A DNA stretch of 64,000 nucleotides from Gemmatimonadota bacterium (GTDB lineage Bacteria; ARS69): the NCBI GenBank assembly GCA_030747075.1, contig JASLLL010000004.1, forward strand, positions 62,001 to 126,000, in the 5' to 3' direction. The notes below the pieces were generated by a model. That model was given only the letters and a program-made list of their open reading frames with translations, did no database searches and was not told the origin of the DNA. Position 1 is the stretch's first letter. Each line of letters opens with the position of its first letter. A program made the translations under genes and the position numbers. This document shows positions 52,254-61,571 of the stretch, in pieces.

Positions 52254-53243
52254 TCAGTCCGGGGAGGAGGCGGCCGCCGCGCAGCGCCGAACGATGTCTC
52301 CCGCGGGCAGGATGGACGATACGCCCCCCGCGCTCTTCCCGGCCTGAAGGTAGGCGCGCGAGTCGGCGCGGCCTTGCGCGGCGCGCTTCTGGCTCCATAC
52401 TGAACGCAGCGTGTAGATGGTTCGCATGAGGTGTTTCGTTCGGGGATGCCGAAGGAGACGGCGGGCGACCGGTCCCGCATGAAGCCCGGTGCGTTCCACA
52501 TGAGGCGTTCGGATCACCGAGACGGGAACACCGGTGAGGCGCTCCGTCAGCACGATGTCGTCCGCGGTGGCAGCGATGATGGCGGCCTTGTAGTCCGCCG
52601 GGGCGGTGCATTCCTCCGTGACGATGAAACGCGTCCCCATCTGCACGCCCGCGTAGCCCGCCCGGATGGCGTCGGCGAAGTCGTGCTCCGTGCCGATCCC
52701 ACCCGCGCAGACAAGCGGAACACCGAGTCCGGCCAGCTCTGCGAACAGATCACCGGCGGTGCGCCCGCCCGCGTGTCCCCCGGCGCGGTTGTTCACGCAG
52801 ATCAGGCCGTCGACTCCCGCGGCAAGGCTCTTCTCAGCCCAGCGCAGTTCGGTGACATCGTGGTAGACGATGCCGCCTGCCTCCCTGGCGCGCTCCACGA
52901 CCCACCGGGGGTTCCCGAGGGAAGTGACGAAGAAACGCACGCCCTCTTCCAGCGCGATATCGATCCAGCTTTCCATGCGCTGCCGGTACTTCCTCGAGGA
53001 CGATTCGATGAGCGCGTTCATGCCGATCGGGCGGGAGGTGAGCGACCGGATATGGCGGAGGCCTTCGCGGAAGTCATGCCCGTGGACATAGGTGAGCGAC
53101 ACCGGCTGCACCACGCCGATCCCGCCCGCTTCCGAGACCGCGGCCACCAGTTCCGGATTGCTGCACGGGTACATCGGGCCGCAGATGAGCGGCGTGTCGA
53201 TGCCGAGGTGGCGGGTGAGCGGCGTGTCGATGAGCGCGGTCAT
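52254..53243 (-). CDS. Nitronate monooxygenase/NPD-like FMN oxidoreductase
   Basis: 329 residues of the NPD/2-nitropropane dioxygenase TIM-barrel family: [47 protein letters not shown] and [38 protein letters not shown] form the FMN site. In this subgroup (also YrpB-like or enoyl reductase FabK-like) the true substrate varies. ATG 53243 overlaps the stop of the glycerol-kinase fusion (ATGA). A frame running further upstream is not supported. Confidence 0.88.
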   Translation of the reverse strand: MTALIDTPLTRHLGIDTPLICGPMYPCSNPELVAAVSEAGGIGVVQPVSLTYVHGHDFREGLRHIRSLTSRPIGMNALIESSSRKYRQRMESWIDIALEEGVRFFVTSLGNPRWVVERAREAGGIVYHDVTELRWAEKSLAAGVDGLICVNNRAGGHAGGRTAGDLFAELAGLGVPLVCAGGIGTEHDFADAIRAGYAGVQMGTRFIVTEECTAPADYKAAIIAATADDIVLTERLTGVPVSVIRTPHVERTGLHAGPVARRLLRHPRTKHLMRTIYTLRSVWSQKRAAQGRADSRAYLQAGKSAGGVSSILPAGDIVRRCAAAASSPD

Positions 53244-55270
53244 GCGGGGCCGAGCCTCCACCGCGCGGTCGTTACCGCGACGACCTGGCCGCCCGAGTCG
53301 AGGATTTCGGCGGTGGCGTCGAAGTCCGCGCCTTCCGGCGGGACGCGCGGCGGTGTGCAGCGGGCCACGGCGGTCAGCGGCCCGCGCGCCTTCTTGCGGT
53401 ACTCGGTGGAGAGATGCGTGACGATGCCGCGGACATCGGCGGGAAGAGAAGCCAGCGTGGCGAGCCCGCTCGTGACTTCGCCGAGATTGGTGAGAGCCAC
53501 GGCGTGGACGGATCGCAGATGGTTGCGAACGCGCCGGGAGTCTCGCAGGCGCACAGTGGCACGGCCGGGGGCCAGTTCGACAACGCGCGGTCGGATCGTG
53601 TGCGTGTAGGGTACGCGCTTGCCGAGAAGGCGGCTGAAGAGCCACGCGCCACCGGGGTAGGGGCGCAAGCGGTTCCAGAGCGAGAGAAGTTCGTTGTCGG
53701 CGGTCTGAGCCGCGACCGTGGCCGCGGGAACAGGCGTGGCGCCTTCGTCTCCTTCGCTTTCGGCGGAAGTCGGCGCGGCCCAGTCCCGACAGCGGGTGAC
53801 GGCCTTCGCCCAGCGGGCATGGCGTCGATTCCTCTCCTCCTCCGGGACGGCGGGTTCGTGGCGGCGCGCCATGCGCCACTTCTCGGCGAGTTCGTCGCGA
53901 TTGCTCCAGAAGCCGACCGCCAGTCCTGCCAGGTACCCGGCGCCGAGTGCCGTCGTCTGCGTGATCTCGGGGACCTCCACGGGCACGCCGAGGAGATCGC
54001 TCTGGCACTGCATGAGGAATCGATTGCCGACCGCGCCCCCGTCCACGCGAAGCTCGGTCAGGTCCACGCCGGAGGCGCGCCGCATGGCGTCCATGGCGTC
54101 GCGCGTCTGGTGGCATATGCTCTCCAGCGTTGCCCGCGCGATGTGCGCGCGCGTTGTGCCGCGCGTGATCCCGACGATCGTCCCGCGTGCGTAGGCGTCC
54201 CAGTGCGGGACGCCGAGCCCCGTGAGCGCCGGGACGAAGAAGACATCGCCGGTGTCATCCACGGAGGCGGCAAGCGCCTCGCTTTCGGCCGCGGTCTCGA
54301 TGATGCCGAGGCCGTCGCGCAGCCACTGGACGGCGGCGCCCGTGATGAAGATGGCGCCTTCGAGCGCGTATTCCACCGGCTCCTCACCGATCTTCCACGC
54401 GATCGTCGAGAGAAGTCCCTCCCGCGCGGGCGCGGGGTGATGTCCCGTGTGGAGCAGCAGGAAGGAGCCGGTGCCGTAGGTGTTCTTCGCCATGCCGGGC
54501 CGGTGGCACGCTTGCCCGAAGAGCGCGGCCTGCTGGTCCCCCGCGATTCCGGACACGGGGATGCGTCTCCCGAGGAATGCGCCGGGGTCGGTCTCTCCAT
54601 AGACGGCGGACGACGGTTCGACTTCGGGGAGAATGGCACGCGGAATATCGAGCCGCTCCAGAATGTCGGAATCCCAGTCGAGCGTGCGGATATTGTAGAG
54701 GAGCGTGCGCGAGGCGTTGGAGGGGTCGGTGACATGGCGAGCGCCACCGGTGAGCTTCCAGACGAGCCAGGTGTCGATCGTGCCGAAAGCGATCTCGCCG
54801 TTCGCACAGCGGGCGGGAAGGCCGTCGTGATGGTCGAGCATCCAGCGGATCTTCGTCGCGGAGAAGTACGGGTCGATGAGGAGGCCGGTCTTCTCGCGCC
54901 AGATCGGCTCCAGCCCTTCCCGCTTCAGTTTGTCGCAGAGCGGCGCGGTTCGTCGGTCCTGCCAGACAATGGCGCGGGAGATGGGGATGCCGGTTGCGCG
55001 ATCCCACAGGAGCGAGGTCTCGCGCTGGTTGGTGATGCCGATGGCGCGAATGTCGTCCGGGGATGCTCCCGCATCGGCGAGCGCCGCCTCCACCACGGCC
55101 AGCGTGACACGCCACAACTCCTCCGCGTCGTGTTCCACGCGTCCGGGCAGGGGATAGTGCTGCGTGAACTCGGAGGAGGCGCGGCCGCGGATGGAACCCG
55201 CATGATCGATCACGAGCACGGTGGATGCCGTGGTGCCCTGATCGATGGCGATCACGAATCCGTCGCTCAT
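53240..55270 (-). CDS. Glycerol kinase fused to a DUF4442 hotdog domain
   Basis: 676 residues in one uninterrupted frame. Residues 1-502 are a complete glycerol kinase: [68 protein letters not shown] and [18 protein letters not shown]. After an Ala/Glu/Thr linker (503-527), residues 528-676 are a DUF4442/PaaI-like hotdog domain ([40 protein letters not shown]). GlpK makes glycerol-3-phosphate; hotdog domains often bind or hydrolyse acyl-CoA. No ATG or GTG with a ribosome site lies at the linker, so separate translation is unlikely. Operon with the FMN enzyme. Confidence 0.92.
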   Translation of the reverse strand: MSDGFVIAIDQGTTASTVLVIDHAGSIRGRASSEFTQHYPLPGRVEHDAEELWRVTLAVVEAALADAGASPDDIRAIGITNQRETSLLWDRATGIPISRAIVWQDRRTAPLCDKLKREGLEPIWREKTGLLIDPYFSATKIRWMLDHHDGLPARCANGEIAFGTIDTWLVWKLTGGARHVTDPSNASRTLLYNIRTLDWDSDILERLDIPRAILPEVEPSSAVYGETDPGAFLGRRIPVSGIAGDQQAALFGQACHRPGMAKNTYGTGSFLLLHTGHHPAPAREGLLSTIAWKIGEEPVEYALEGAIFITGAAVQWLRDGLGIIETAAESEALAASVDDTGDVFFVPALTGLGVPHWDAYARGTIVGITRGTTRAHIARATLESICHQTRDAMDAMRRASGVDLTELRVDGGAVGNRFLMQCQSDLLGVPVEVPEITQTTALGAGYLAGLAVGFWSNRDELAEKWRMARRHEPAVPEEERNRRHARWAKAVTRCRDWAAPTSAESEGDEGATPVPAATVAAQTADNELLSLWNRLRPYPGGAWLFSRLLGKRVPYTHTIRPRVVELAPGRATVRLRDSRRVRNHLRSVHAVALTNLGEVTSGLATLASLPADVRGIVTHLSTEYRKKARGPLTAVARCTPPRVPPEGADFDATAEILDSGGQVVAVTTARWRLGPA

Positions 55271-55403
55271 GGGGGTCCTTTCGCAACGGCGGATGCACCG
55301 CGCACCCGCGAGAGAGATATTGCCGGAAGGAAGTGGAGAGCGGTAGCTTCGATTTGTCCGGAAGGATCTTCCGCTTGCTCGGGCGCTGCCCGGGGAAAGG
55401 AGA

Positions 55404-56093
55404 GTGCCGCTCGTGCTGCCGTTTCTCTCCGGCCTGGCCGCGGGTTCGCTGCATGTAGTCTCCGGGCCGGACCATCTGGGCGCGCTGGCACCGATGGCTG
55501 CGGGCCGTCCGGCGCGGGCGGTGGGAGTGGGCCTCTTCTGGGGATTCGGCCATGGAACGGGCGTGGTTCTCTTGGGGCTGGCCGGAGTGCTGGGTCGTTC
55601 CTTGATTGATGTGGATGCCGTGAGCGGTTGGTCGGAGCGCATCGTGGGCGTGGTGCTGGTGGCGGTGGGTCTTTGGGCGATTCGTCGATCACGAACGCTC
55701 GTTGTGCACGCGCACGGGCACAAGCACCTGCATGGCGAAGGCGACGCGGGCGGCGGCCATGAGCACATTCATGTTCACCTGGGCGACACAGATCACGCGC
55801 GCGGCCGGAAGCACAGTCACCGTCGCCGCGCGGCTTGGGGAATCGGCGTGCTGCACGGAGCTGCGGGAACCGGCCATCTGGTCGGTGTCGTGCCTTCGCT
55901 GGCGTTGCCGGCGGGACAGGCGTTAGTCTTCCTTTCGGCGTATCTTGTTGCCGCGACCGTGTCGATGGGGGTGTTCGCCGGATTGCTCGGGAGCCTTACG
56001 GCACGACTCGGCCCGCGCGCTCTTCGGCCGATCACGCTTGTGAGCGGTCTCTTTGCCCTGGCGGTCGGGGTTGTGTGGATGGTGAGAGGATGA
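55404..56093 (+). CDS. Nickel/cobalt permease or exporter-like membrane protein
   Basis: 229 residues with about six hydrophobic helices. Family motifs: [23 protein letters not shown], and [21 protein letters not shown], all His-bearing, plus a His-rich cytoplasmic loop ([31 protein letters not shown]). This fits the NicO/HupE-related nickel-cobalt transporters. GTG 55404 is the most upstream start; GTG 55413 has better spacing to AAGGAG and may be the true one. The nearby hyp genes make nickel supply for hydrogenase a likely role (inference). Confidence 0.85.
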   Translation: MPLVLPFLSGLAAGSLHVVSGPDHLGALAPMAAGRPARAVGVGLFWGFGHGTGVVLLGLAGVLGRSLIDVDAVSGWSERIVGVVLVAVGLWAIRRSRTLVVHAHGHKHLHGEGDAGGGHEHIHVHLGDTDHARGRKHSHRRRAAWGIGVLHGAAGTGHLVGVVPSLALPAGQALVFLSAYLVAATVSMGVFAGLLGSLTARLGPRALRPITLVSGLFALAVGVVWMVRG

Positions 56094-56121
56094 TCCGGTT
56101 GATAAGGAGGTCGGTGCGCGC

Positions 56122-57255
56122 ATGAGAGTTGCGATGATCACGAGTTACCCGTGGGATCCGGAACTCGTTCCCGGGGGCGTGACAGCGGTCGGGGCGCACA
56201 TGACCCGCTGTCTGGCGGCCATTCCGGGAATCGAGCTCCATGTGGTCTGCTGCGACCCCTCCGTCGAGCGGGACATCACCACGGAACGCGACGGTGCCAC
56301 CATCCACTTTCTCACCGATCGCGTGCGGTTCTCCGCGGTGACGAACCGGCTCCCGCAGCGCTGGAAGATGGCGCGGGTTCTCGGGCGCATCCGGCCCGAT
56401 CTCGTACACGCGCAGGGGCTGGGAGTTCCGGCCGCCGGGGCGCTGGATTCGCGGTGTCCGCGGGCGGTGACGGTTCACGGGCTCATGTGGAACGAACCGA
56501 TTGAACACCCGGCGTGGATCACGCGGCAGGGCGACCGAATCCGCCGCCGGAATGCTTACCGGCAGGCCGGTCGGTTCCGGCATGTGTTCATCACTTCCGG
56601 CCATGTCGCGCGCTCGTTGCCTCCGGAGGGCGACTATCGCCTCGTTGAAGTGAACAACCCGGTCGGTGAAAAGGTGTTTGCGATCCGGAATCGACCCGAA
56701 CGGCCCCATGTGCTGGTCGTGGGTGGTCTCAGGCAGCGCAAGGATCCGATGACAAGCGTCCGCGTGATGAACCGTGTGCTGAAGGAGATCCCGGACGCCA
56801 CGATGCATCTTCTCGGCGTGCCCGGCCGGACGGAACTGGACGATCAGGTGGCGGACTACATTGCGTCGTGTGGAATGGCCGACCGGGTAAAGATACTGGG
56901 ACTCGTTCCGAATGAGACTCTCTACGAAGAGTACGAACGGGCGTCGGTGCTCTTGATGCCGTCGCTGGAGGAGTCGGCGCCGGTCGCGTTGGGCGAGGCC
57001 TGCGCGGTCGGGCTTCCGCAGGTGGGTACGGACTCGGGCGGGATTCCGGACATGATTCGCGAAGGAGAGACGGGGTTCGTGCGGCCGGTGGGGGACGTGG
57101 AGGCGTTGGCCGAGCGCGTGACGGCCATCCTTCGTGATGAAGGCCTTCGGACGCGCCTCGCGGCGGGCGCGCGGGCACTGGGGCAACAGGAGTTTGCGGG
57201 CGAACCCATCGCGAGAAGGACGGTCGCCGCTTATGAGGAGATTCTCAGCGGATAG
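56122..57255 (+). CDS. Family 4-type glycosyltransferase
   Basis: 377 residues of GT-B fold. The N-terminal domain starts MRVAMITSYPWDPELVPGGVTAVGAHMTRCL. The C-terminal nucleotide-sugar domain has VGGLRQRKDPMTSVRVM, VKILGLVPNETLYEEYERASVLLMPSLEESAPVALGEACAVGLPQVGTDSGGIPDMI, with the conserved E(x7)E motif. ATG 56122 has AAGGAGGT 10 nt upstream, the best ribosome site in the region. Acts in surface glycan or lipid glycosylation; donor and acceptor unknown. Confidence 0.92.
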   Translation: MRVAMITSYPWDPELVPGGVTAVGAHMTRCLAAIPGIELHVVCCDPSVERDITTERDGATIHFLTDRVRFSAVTNRLPQRWKMARVLGRIRPDLVHAQGLGVPAAGALDSRCPRAVTVHGLMWNEPIEHPAWITRQGDRIRRRNAYRQAGRFRHVFITSGHVARSLPPEGDYRLVEVNNPVGEKVFAIRNRPERPHVLVVGGLRQRKDPMTSVRVMNRVLKEIPDATMHLLGVPGRTELDDQVADYIASCGMADRVKILGLVPNETLYEEYERASVLLMPSLEESAPVALGEACAVGLPQVGTDSGGIPDMIREGETGFVRPVGDVEALAERVTAILRDEGLRTRLAAGARALGQQEFAGEPIARRTVAAYEEILSG

Positions 57256-57273
57256 CCGGGGTGCCCCGAGGCG

Positions 57274-58149
57274 TCACTGACCCCGACGAAGGCCGATCAC
57301 AAACGGGATCCGCGTCGCCGGGAGGGTTGCGGTTGACTCGTAGAAGCCCGTCTCGAATCCGCCGATGAGTTCCAGTTCGGTGTCCCCGACGCGGACGAAC
57401 AGCTGCGCCTCCGGTCCGCCCTCCAGGTGCTGTGCACAGACAAGATCCACGGGCAGCGACAGGAGAAGCTCGTTCAGGTCGTGCATGGAGAGCGCCTCTT
57501 CGCAGAAGATGAACAGCATGCGGCCGGAGGAGTCTTCGCCCAGAGCGGCTTCCGTCCAGCGGCGGGGTTGGGGGCTCCAGCGATTCTCGCCCGGGCGCTT
57601 GATGAGCCGGAGGTTTTGCGCGACGCAGCGGTAGTCCTCGCGAATGCGAGAGAGCGAGACTCCCGGCACATCGAGGTCGAAGATGTGGAAGGGGGATTCT
57701 CCGGGGCGGACCGGGTCGAACGCCACGGCCGACTGGTAGTCGTTCACATGCGAACTGTTCGTGTGACTCCCGACTCGGCAGTAGCCGACATGGGTCGAGT
57801 AGTCCGTGGCGAACATTCCCGCGTTGATCGCGGCGACGAGATCATGGTCCGCGCACCAGTCGCGAGCGGTCTTGCGCGCGCCGTCGGTGAGTTCGCTGGC
57901 GCAGAGGAGGTCCGGCGTCCACAGCGCGGGGTCGGCCCGGAGGACGGTGACGGTCGTGTTGTCGCCGCCCGTGGGGAATCGCGCGAGATCGAGCCCTTCG
58001 GCGAGCGGTGTCCAGGGGGAGGCGGCGGTGGCGGCGGCCGTGAAGCAGAGCGTCAGGATGAGTGCGGTGCGCAGAGAAGCGCGGAGGTGGCCGCAGGCAA
58101 ATCCTCCCGCGGCCATTGCGCGAAGCGACGTCGGCGAACACAGCGACAT
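57274..58149 (-). CDS. Exported phosphodiester glycosidase-like (NAGPA/DUF2233) protein
   Basis: 291 residues. An N-terminal hydrophobic stretch (TALILTLCFTAAATAA) acts as a signal peptide. The body has the NAGPA/DUF2233 blocks: AAINAGMFATDYSTHVG, SSGRMLFIFCEEALSMHDLNELL and HLEGGPEAQLFVRVG. Family members cleave N-acetylglucosamine-alpha-phosphodiesters in envelope or teichoic-type polymers. ATG 58149 is chosen over 58170 because GGAGGG lies 7 nt upstream. It follows the peroxiredoxin gene by under 30 bases and may share its transcript. The glycosyltransferase converges on it. Confidence 0.82.
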   Translation of the reverse strand: MSLCSPTSLRAMAAGGFACGHLRASLRTALILTLCFTAAATAASPWTPLAEGLDLARFPTGGDNTTVTVLRADPALWTPDLLCASELTDGARKTARDWCADHDLVAAINAGMFATDYSTHVGYCRVGSHTNSSHVNDYQSAVAFDPVRPGESPFHIFDLDVPGVSLSRIREDYRCVAQNLRLIKRPGENRWSPQPRRWTEAALGEDSSGRMLFIFCEEALSMHDLNELLLSLPVDLVCAQHLEGGPEAQLFVRVGDTELELIGGFETGFYESTATLPATRIPFVIGLRRGQ

Positions 58150-58177
58150 GCACTGCCCTCCGTCGTTCATGTGATGG

Positions 58178-58777
58178 TCAGAGCGTCTGCGCGTGCTCGG
58201 ACAGGTACTCGGCCACGCCCTCGGCGGATGCCGTCATGCCGGACTCGCCCTTCTGCCAGCCGGCCGGACAGACTTCGCCGTGCTCCTCCGCGAAACGAAG
58301 GGCCTCGACCATGCGAAGCATCTCGTCCACATTCCGGCCGAGCGGCAGGTCGTTCACGACCTGATGCCGGACGATGCCCTCCTTGTCGATCAGGAAGGAC
58401 GCGCGCAGCGCGACACCGGCCGGGTGCTCCACGCCGTAGTCCTGCGTGATCTTGTGGGTGATGTCCGCGACCATCGGGAAGCCGACCGGTCCGATCCCGC
58501 CCTTTTCGACCGGGGTCTGGCGCCATGCCGCGTGCGTGAAGTGGGAGTCGATCGAGACCCCGACCACCTCAACGCCCAGCGCCCGAAATGCGTCCAGCCT
58601 GCGATCGTGCGCAATGATCTCGGTGGGGCAGACGAAGGTGAAGTCCAGCGGCCAGAAGAAGAGCACCACATAGCGGCCCTTCAGGCCCGACAGGGAGAAG
58701 TCGTCCTGGATCTGCCCGTTCGGCAGGACCGCGGCCGAGGTGAAGTCCGGCGCTTCCGTCGCAACAAGAACACTCAT
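58178..58777 (-). CDS. 2-Cys peroxiredoxin (AhpC/Prx1 type)
   Basis: 199 residues. The peroxidatic Cys is in FTFVCPTEI and the resolving Cys in GEVCPAGW; the PxxxTxxC context and the Arg in LRASFLIDKEGIVRH are intact. It reduces H2O2 and alkyl hydroperoxides. ATG 58777 has GGAGGAAG at 5 nt. A longer frame upstream is not supported. The hyp operon ends just beyond its promoter region; no thioredoxin reductase or AhpF lies in the window. Confidence 0.96.
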   Translation of the reverse strand: MSVLVATEAPDFTSAAVLPNGQIQDDFSLSGLKGRYVVLFFWPLDFTFVCPTEIIAHDRRLDAFRALGVEVVGVSIDSHFTHAAWRQTPVEKGGIGPVGFPMVADITHKITQDYGVEHPAGVALRASFLIDKEGIVRHQVVNDLPLGRNVDEMLRMVEALRFAEEHGEVCPAGWQKGESGMTASAEGVAEYLSEHAQTL

Positions 58778-58851
58778 GCTTACTTCCTCCACTATTCCTC
58801 TGTTTTTGGATTCAGGGGAAAGCATCGTACAGGTTTGCCCGGAGGGTGTCC

Positions 58852-58887
58852 AAAAAAACCGGCCCGCGATTCACGCGGCGGCCCGGT
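58852..58887 (-). terminator. Rho-independent terminator of the hyp operon
   Basis: On the minus strand, overlapping the hypB stop: ACCGG / CCGGT outer stem with an inner CGCG/CGCG stem, followed by seven T (58858-58852). Confidence 0.75.
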
Positions 58888-59567
58888 CACGCGGTTCGTT
58901 CCTCGCGCACGGCGGCGATGGTCTCACGAAGATAGCGGAACCAGTCCTCCATCCCCTCGCCCGTGCGTGCGCTCGTCTTGAGAACCGGGGCATCCGGGTT
59001 GACTTCGCGAATGTGCCCGAGGAGTTGGTCCATTTCGAAGTCGAGATGCGGAATGAGATCCGTCTTCGTAATGACGATGGCGTCCGCGTTTCGGAAGATG
59101 AGCGGGTACTTGACGGGCTTGTCCTCTCCTTCGGTCACCGAAACGAAGGTCACCTTGCGGTCCTCGCCCAGACGGAAACTGGCGGTGCAGATCAGGTTGC
59201 CGACATTTTCGATGAAGAGGAGGTCCAGTCCGTCGAGGTTCAGCGCAGCCAGACCTTCGCGGACCATTCCCGCATCCAGATGGCAACTGCCTCCCGCCGG
59301 GCCGCCGGTGTTCACCTGGACGACCGGCGCGCCGTGGGCTGCAATCCTCTCCGCGTCGTGACTGGTGTTGACATCGCCCTCGACCACGCCGATCGGGGTC
59401 TCGTCACGCAGCGCATCGAGCGTGGCCTCCAGGAGTCGTGTCTTTCCCGCGCCGGGCGAGGAGACGAGATTCAGAGTCACGATGCCGCGGCGGGCGAGTT
59501 CGCCGTGATTGCTCGCGGCAACGCTGTCGTTGAGCTTCATGATGTCCCGCACGACCTTGACTTCCAT
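58887..59567 (-). CDS. hypB: Hydrogenase nickel incorporation GTPase HypB
   Basis: 226 residues: Walker A SSPGAGKTRLLEATL, VVEGDVNTSHDAERI, LLFIENVGNLICTASFRLGE and NKxD-like ITKTDLIPH. The metal site at the subunit interface (VQVNTGGPAGGSCHLDAGM, with Cys-His) is present; the N-terminal CxxCGC nickel motif and His-rich tail of some HypB are absent. HypB hydrolyses GTP during Ni insertion. ATG 59567 is preferred, 8 nt after AGGAG; GTG 59573 is possible. Overlaps hypA. Confidence 0.96.
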   Translation of the reverse strand: MEVKVVRDIMKLNDSVAASNHGELARRGIVTLNLVSSPGAGKTRLLEATLDALRDETPIGVVEGDVNTSHDAERIAAHGAPVVQVNTGGPAGGSCHLDAGMVREGLAALNLDGLDLLFIENVGNLICTASFRLGEDRKVTFVSVTEGEDKPVKYPLIFRNADAIVITKTDLIPHLDFEMDQLLGHIREVNPDAPVLKTSARTGEGMEDWFRYLRETIAAVREERTA

Positions 59568-59569
59568 CG

Positions 59570-59929
59570 TCACCGCTCCTCTTCGTCGGCGAAGAGGATG
59601 CTCTCGACGAGCATCTCCTTCCCGCCGGTGATTTCAACCGCGAAAGAACCGCACTTCGTGCAGACGAAGCACGCGGACTCGCCGATCCAGTCGTGGCCGC
59701 AGTCCTTGCAGTGCAGCGTCAGGGGCACTTCCTCCACCACGAGCCGACTCCCGGCCAGGGGGCCTTCACTCGTGAGGAGGTCATAGTAGAACTCCACCGG
59801 GCCGCGGACCGCGCCGGAGAAGAGCCCCAGCGAGAGTCGCACTTCCCGGACGGGGGCGGGGACGGCAAGAGCGCGCACTTCCTCTTCCACGGCATGAACA
59901 AGCGCTTCGGTGATGGAGTACTCGTGCAT
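59570..59929 (-). CDS. hypA: Hydrogenase nickel chaperone HypA
   Basis: 119 residues. N-terminal Met-His-Glu (MHEYSITEAL) forms the nickel site; the zinc site is CKDCGHDW...CFVCTKCG. Delivers nickel to hydrogenase (and sometimes urease) with HypB. ATG 59929 is set by the invariant MHE. It lies 8 bases after hypE. Confidence 0.96.
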   Translation of the reverse strand: MHEYSITEALVHAVEEEVRALAVPAPVREVRLSLGLFSGAVRGPVEFYYDLLTSEGPLAGSRLVVEEVPLTLHCKDCGHDWIGESACFVCTKCGSFAVEITGGKEMLVESILFADEEER

Positions 59930-59936
59930 GAGGCGC

Positions 59937-60959
59937 CTAGCAGATTCTGGGGAGCATCTCCCCGGTGAGCATATCCACGATTCTCTCCCCGCCGATGGAG
60001 GTGCGCAGCGTGACCCGTCCGGGCGGACCCTCGCGCACTTCTCCGATGCGACACGCGTCCGCGCCCGCCGCGTGTGTGCGGAGGATGCGCAGAGCACGGT
60101 CGGCATCCGCTTCAGGGACCACCGCGATCATGCGTCCCTCGGACGCAAGATAGAGCGGATCGAATCCCATGATCTCGCACGCTCCGCGAACTCCCGGGCG
60201 CAGCGGGATGCGCTCCTCGTCGAGGCGGATGGCGACGCCGCTGGCGGATGCGATCTCCCCCAGGACCGTGGCCACTCCCCCCCGCGTGGGGTCGCGCAGT
60301 GCGTGCAGCGGGATGGCGTCGTCCGCGAGTGCGCGCACCAACCCGTTCACGGGCGCGACATCGCTCTTCACTTCCCCGTCGAGCGAGAGCCCGGCGCGGA
60401 GCGTCATGAGGCAGATCTCGTGATCGCCAAGTGTTCCGCTGGCGAGAATGGCGTCGCCCGGGCGGGCGCCGGTTCCCGTGGGGGTGATCCCGTCGGGAAG
60501 GATGCCGAAGCCCGCGGTGGTGATGAAGATCCGGTCGGCGTGCCCGCGCGGCACCACCTTTGTGTCTCCCGCGACCACGGTCACTCCCGCCTCCTTCGCG
60601 GCGGCGGCCATGGAGTCCGCGATTCGCACCAGGTCGGCGACGGGAAGGCCTTCCTCCAGGATGAAGCCCGCCGTCAGCCAGCGCGGCTGTGCGCCGGTCA
60701 TGGCCACATCGTTGACGGTTCCGCAGATGGCGAGGCGTCCGATGTCGCCGCCCGGGAAGAAGACGGGGTCCACGACGAAGCAGTCCGTGCTGACGGCGAG
60801 TCGCCCGGCGGGGATGTCGCCGACGAGCGCGCCGTCGTCCAGGACATCCAGCGCGGCGTTGGAGAAGCGCGGGAGGAAGACAGCCTCCACGAGATCGTGC
60901 GCGAGCTTCCCGCCGGAGCCGTGGGACAGGAGAATGTGTTCGTCAGTGAGAGTCGGCAT
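59937..60959 (-). CDS. hypE: Hydrogenase maturation protein HypE
   Basis: 340 residues of the HypE/PurM family: HGSGGKLAHDLVEAVFLPRF, GDIGRLAICGTVNDVAMTGAQPRWLTAGF, RDPTRGGVATVLGEIA. It ends in PRIC, the C-terminal Cys that carries the carbamoyl/cyano group for the Fe(CN)2CO ligands. ATG 60959 overlaps the end of hypD by 17 bases. Confidence 0.97.
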   Translation of the reverse strand: MPTLTDEHILLSHGSGGKLAHDLVEAVFLPRFSNAALDVLDDGALVGDIPAGRLAVSTDCFVVDPVFFPGGDIGRLAICGTVNDVAMTGAQPRWLTAGFILEEGLPVADLVRIADSMAAAAKEAGVTVVAGDTKVVPRGHADRIFITTAGFGILPDGITPTGTGARPGDAILASGTLGDHEICLMTLRAGLSLDGEVKSDVAPVNGLVRALADDAIPLHALRDPTRGGVATVLGEIASASGVAIRLDEERIPLRPGVRGACEIMGFDPLYLASEGRMIAVVPEADADRALRILRTHAAGADACRIGEVREGPPGRVTLRTSIGGERIVDMLTGEMLPRIC

Positions 60960-61569
60960 GGTGGCCTCCGTCCGGGCCGTACTTGAAGTGTGCGGCGCAG
61001 GTTCCCTCGCTGGAGACCATGCACGCTCCCACGGGGTTTTCCGGCGTGCAGGCGGTTCCGAAAAGCGGGCACTCCTCCGGCGCGGCCAGTCCCTGCAGAA
61101 TCTGTCCGCAGATGCAGCCCTTGTGCTCGCGAGTGGGCTCCACCTCTACGGGGATCCGGCGGTCGGCGTCGAAATCCGCGAACTCCTCCCGGATGGCAAG
61201 TCCACTTCCCGCGATGACGCCGATGCCCCGCCACCATGCGTCGGCCGGTTCGAAGACGCGGTGCAGGATTTCCAGTGCACGCGGATTTCCTTCTTCGCGG
61301 GCAATCCGTGCGTACTGGATCTCGACCCTTGCATGGCCGCGAACGGTCTGCGTGCAGAGCATGTCGATTGCGTGGAGAACATCCAGCGGTTCAAAGCCCG
61401 CGATGACGACACCGAGCCCGTGCTGCCCGGCAAGGAAGCGGTACGGACGCGCGCCGATGATCGTGGAGACATGGGCCGGGCCGAGGAAGCCGTCGAGCTT
61501 CAGTTCTCCCGTGGCGATGGCGGCCAGCGCTTCCGGAACCGTCTTGTTGGCACCGCTCACGAAGTAGTT
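60943..61569 (-). CDS. hypD: Hydrogenase maturation protein HypD, N-terminal half missing
   Basis: About 205 residues remain, corresponding to roughly residue 165 onward of HypD: NYFVSGANKTVPEALAAIATGELKLDGFLGPAHVSTIIGARPYRFLA, QTVRGHARVEIQYARIARE, CICGQILQGL, and cluster cysteines EECPLFGTACTPENPVGACMVSSEGTCAAHF. The N-terminal CGGQTH and GPGCPVCVTP motifs that hold the Fe(CN)2 unit are absent. To the right of about 61570 the DNA codes the opposite strand instead. As sequenced it cannot work; either the genome has lost it or the assembly has. No hypC or hypF is seen. Confidence 0.9.
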   Translation of the reverse strand, partial: NYFVSGANKTVPEALAAIATGELKLDGFLGPAHVSTIIGARPYRFLAGQHGLGVVIAGFEPLDVLHAIDMLCTQTVRGHARVEIQYARIAREEGNPRALEILHRVFEPADAWWRGIGVIAGSGLAIREEFADFDADRRIPVEVEPTREHKGCICGQILQGLAAPEECPLFGTACTPENPVGACMVSSEGTCAAHFKYGPDGGHHADSH

Positions 61570-61571
61570 GG

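Noticed and set aside
54490-54510. TGGCACGCTTGCC as a sigma54 promoter
   Set aside because: It lies inside glycerol-kinase coding sequence and the GG-to-GC spacing is wrong.
40690-61570. A single 20.9-kb inversion between the two truncated junctions
   Set aside because: Flipping the segment does not rejoin any of the four broken genes; their missing 5' ends are simply not in the window.
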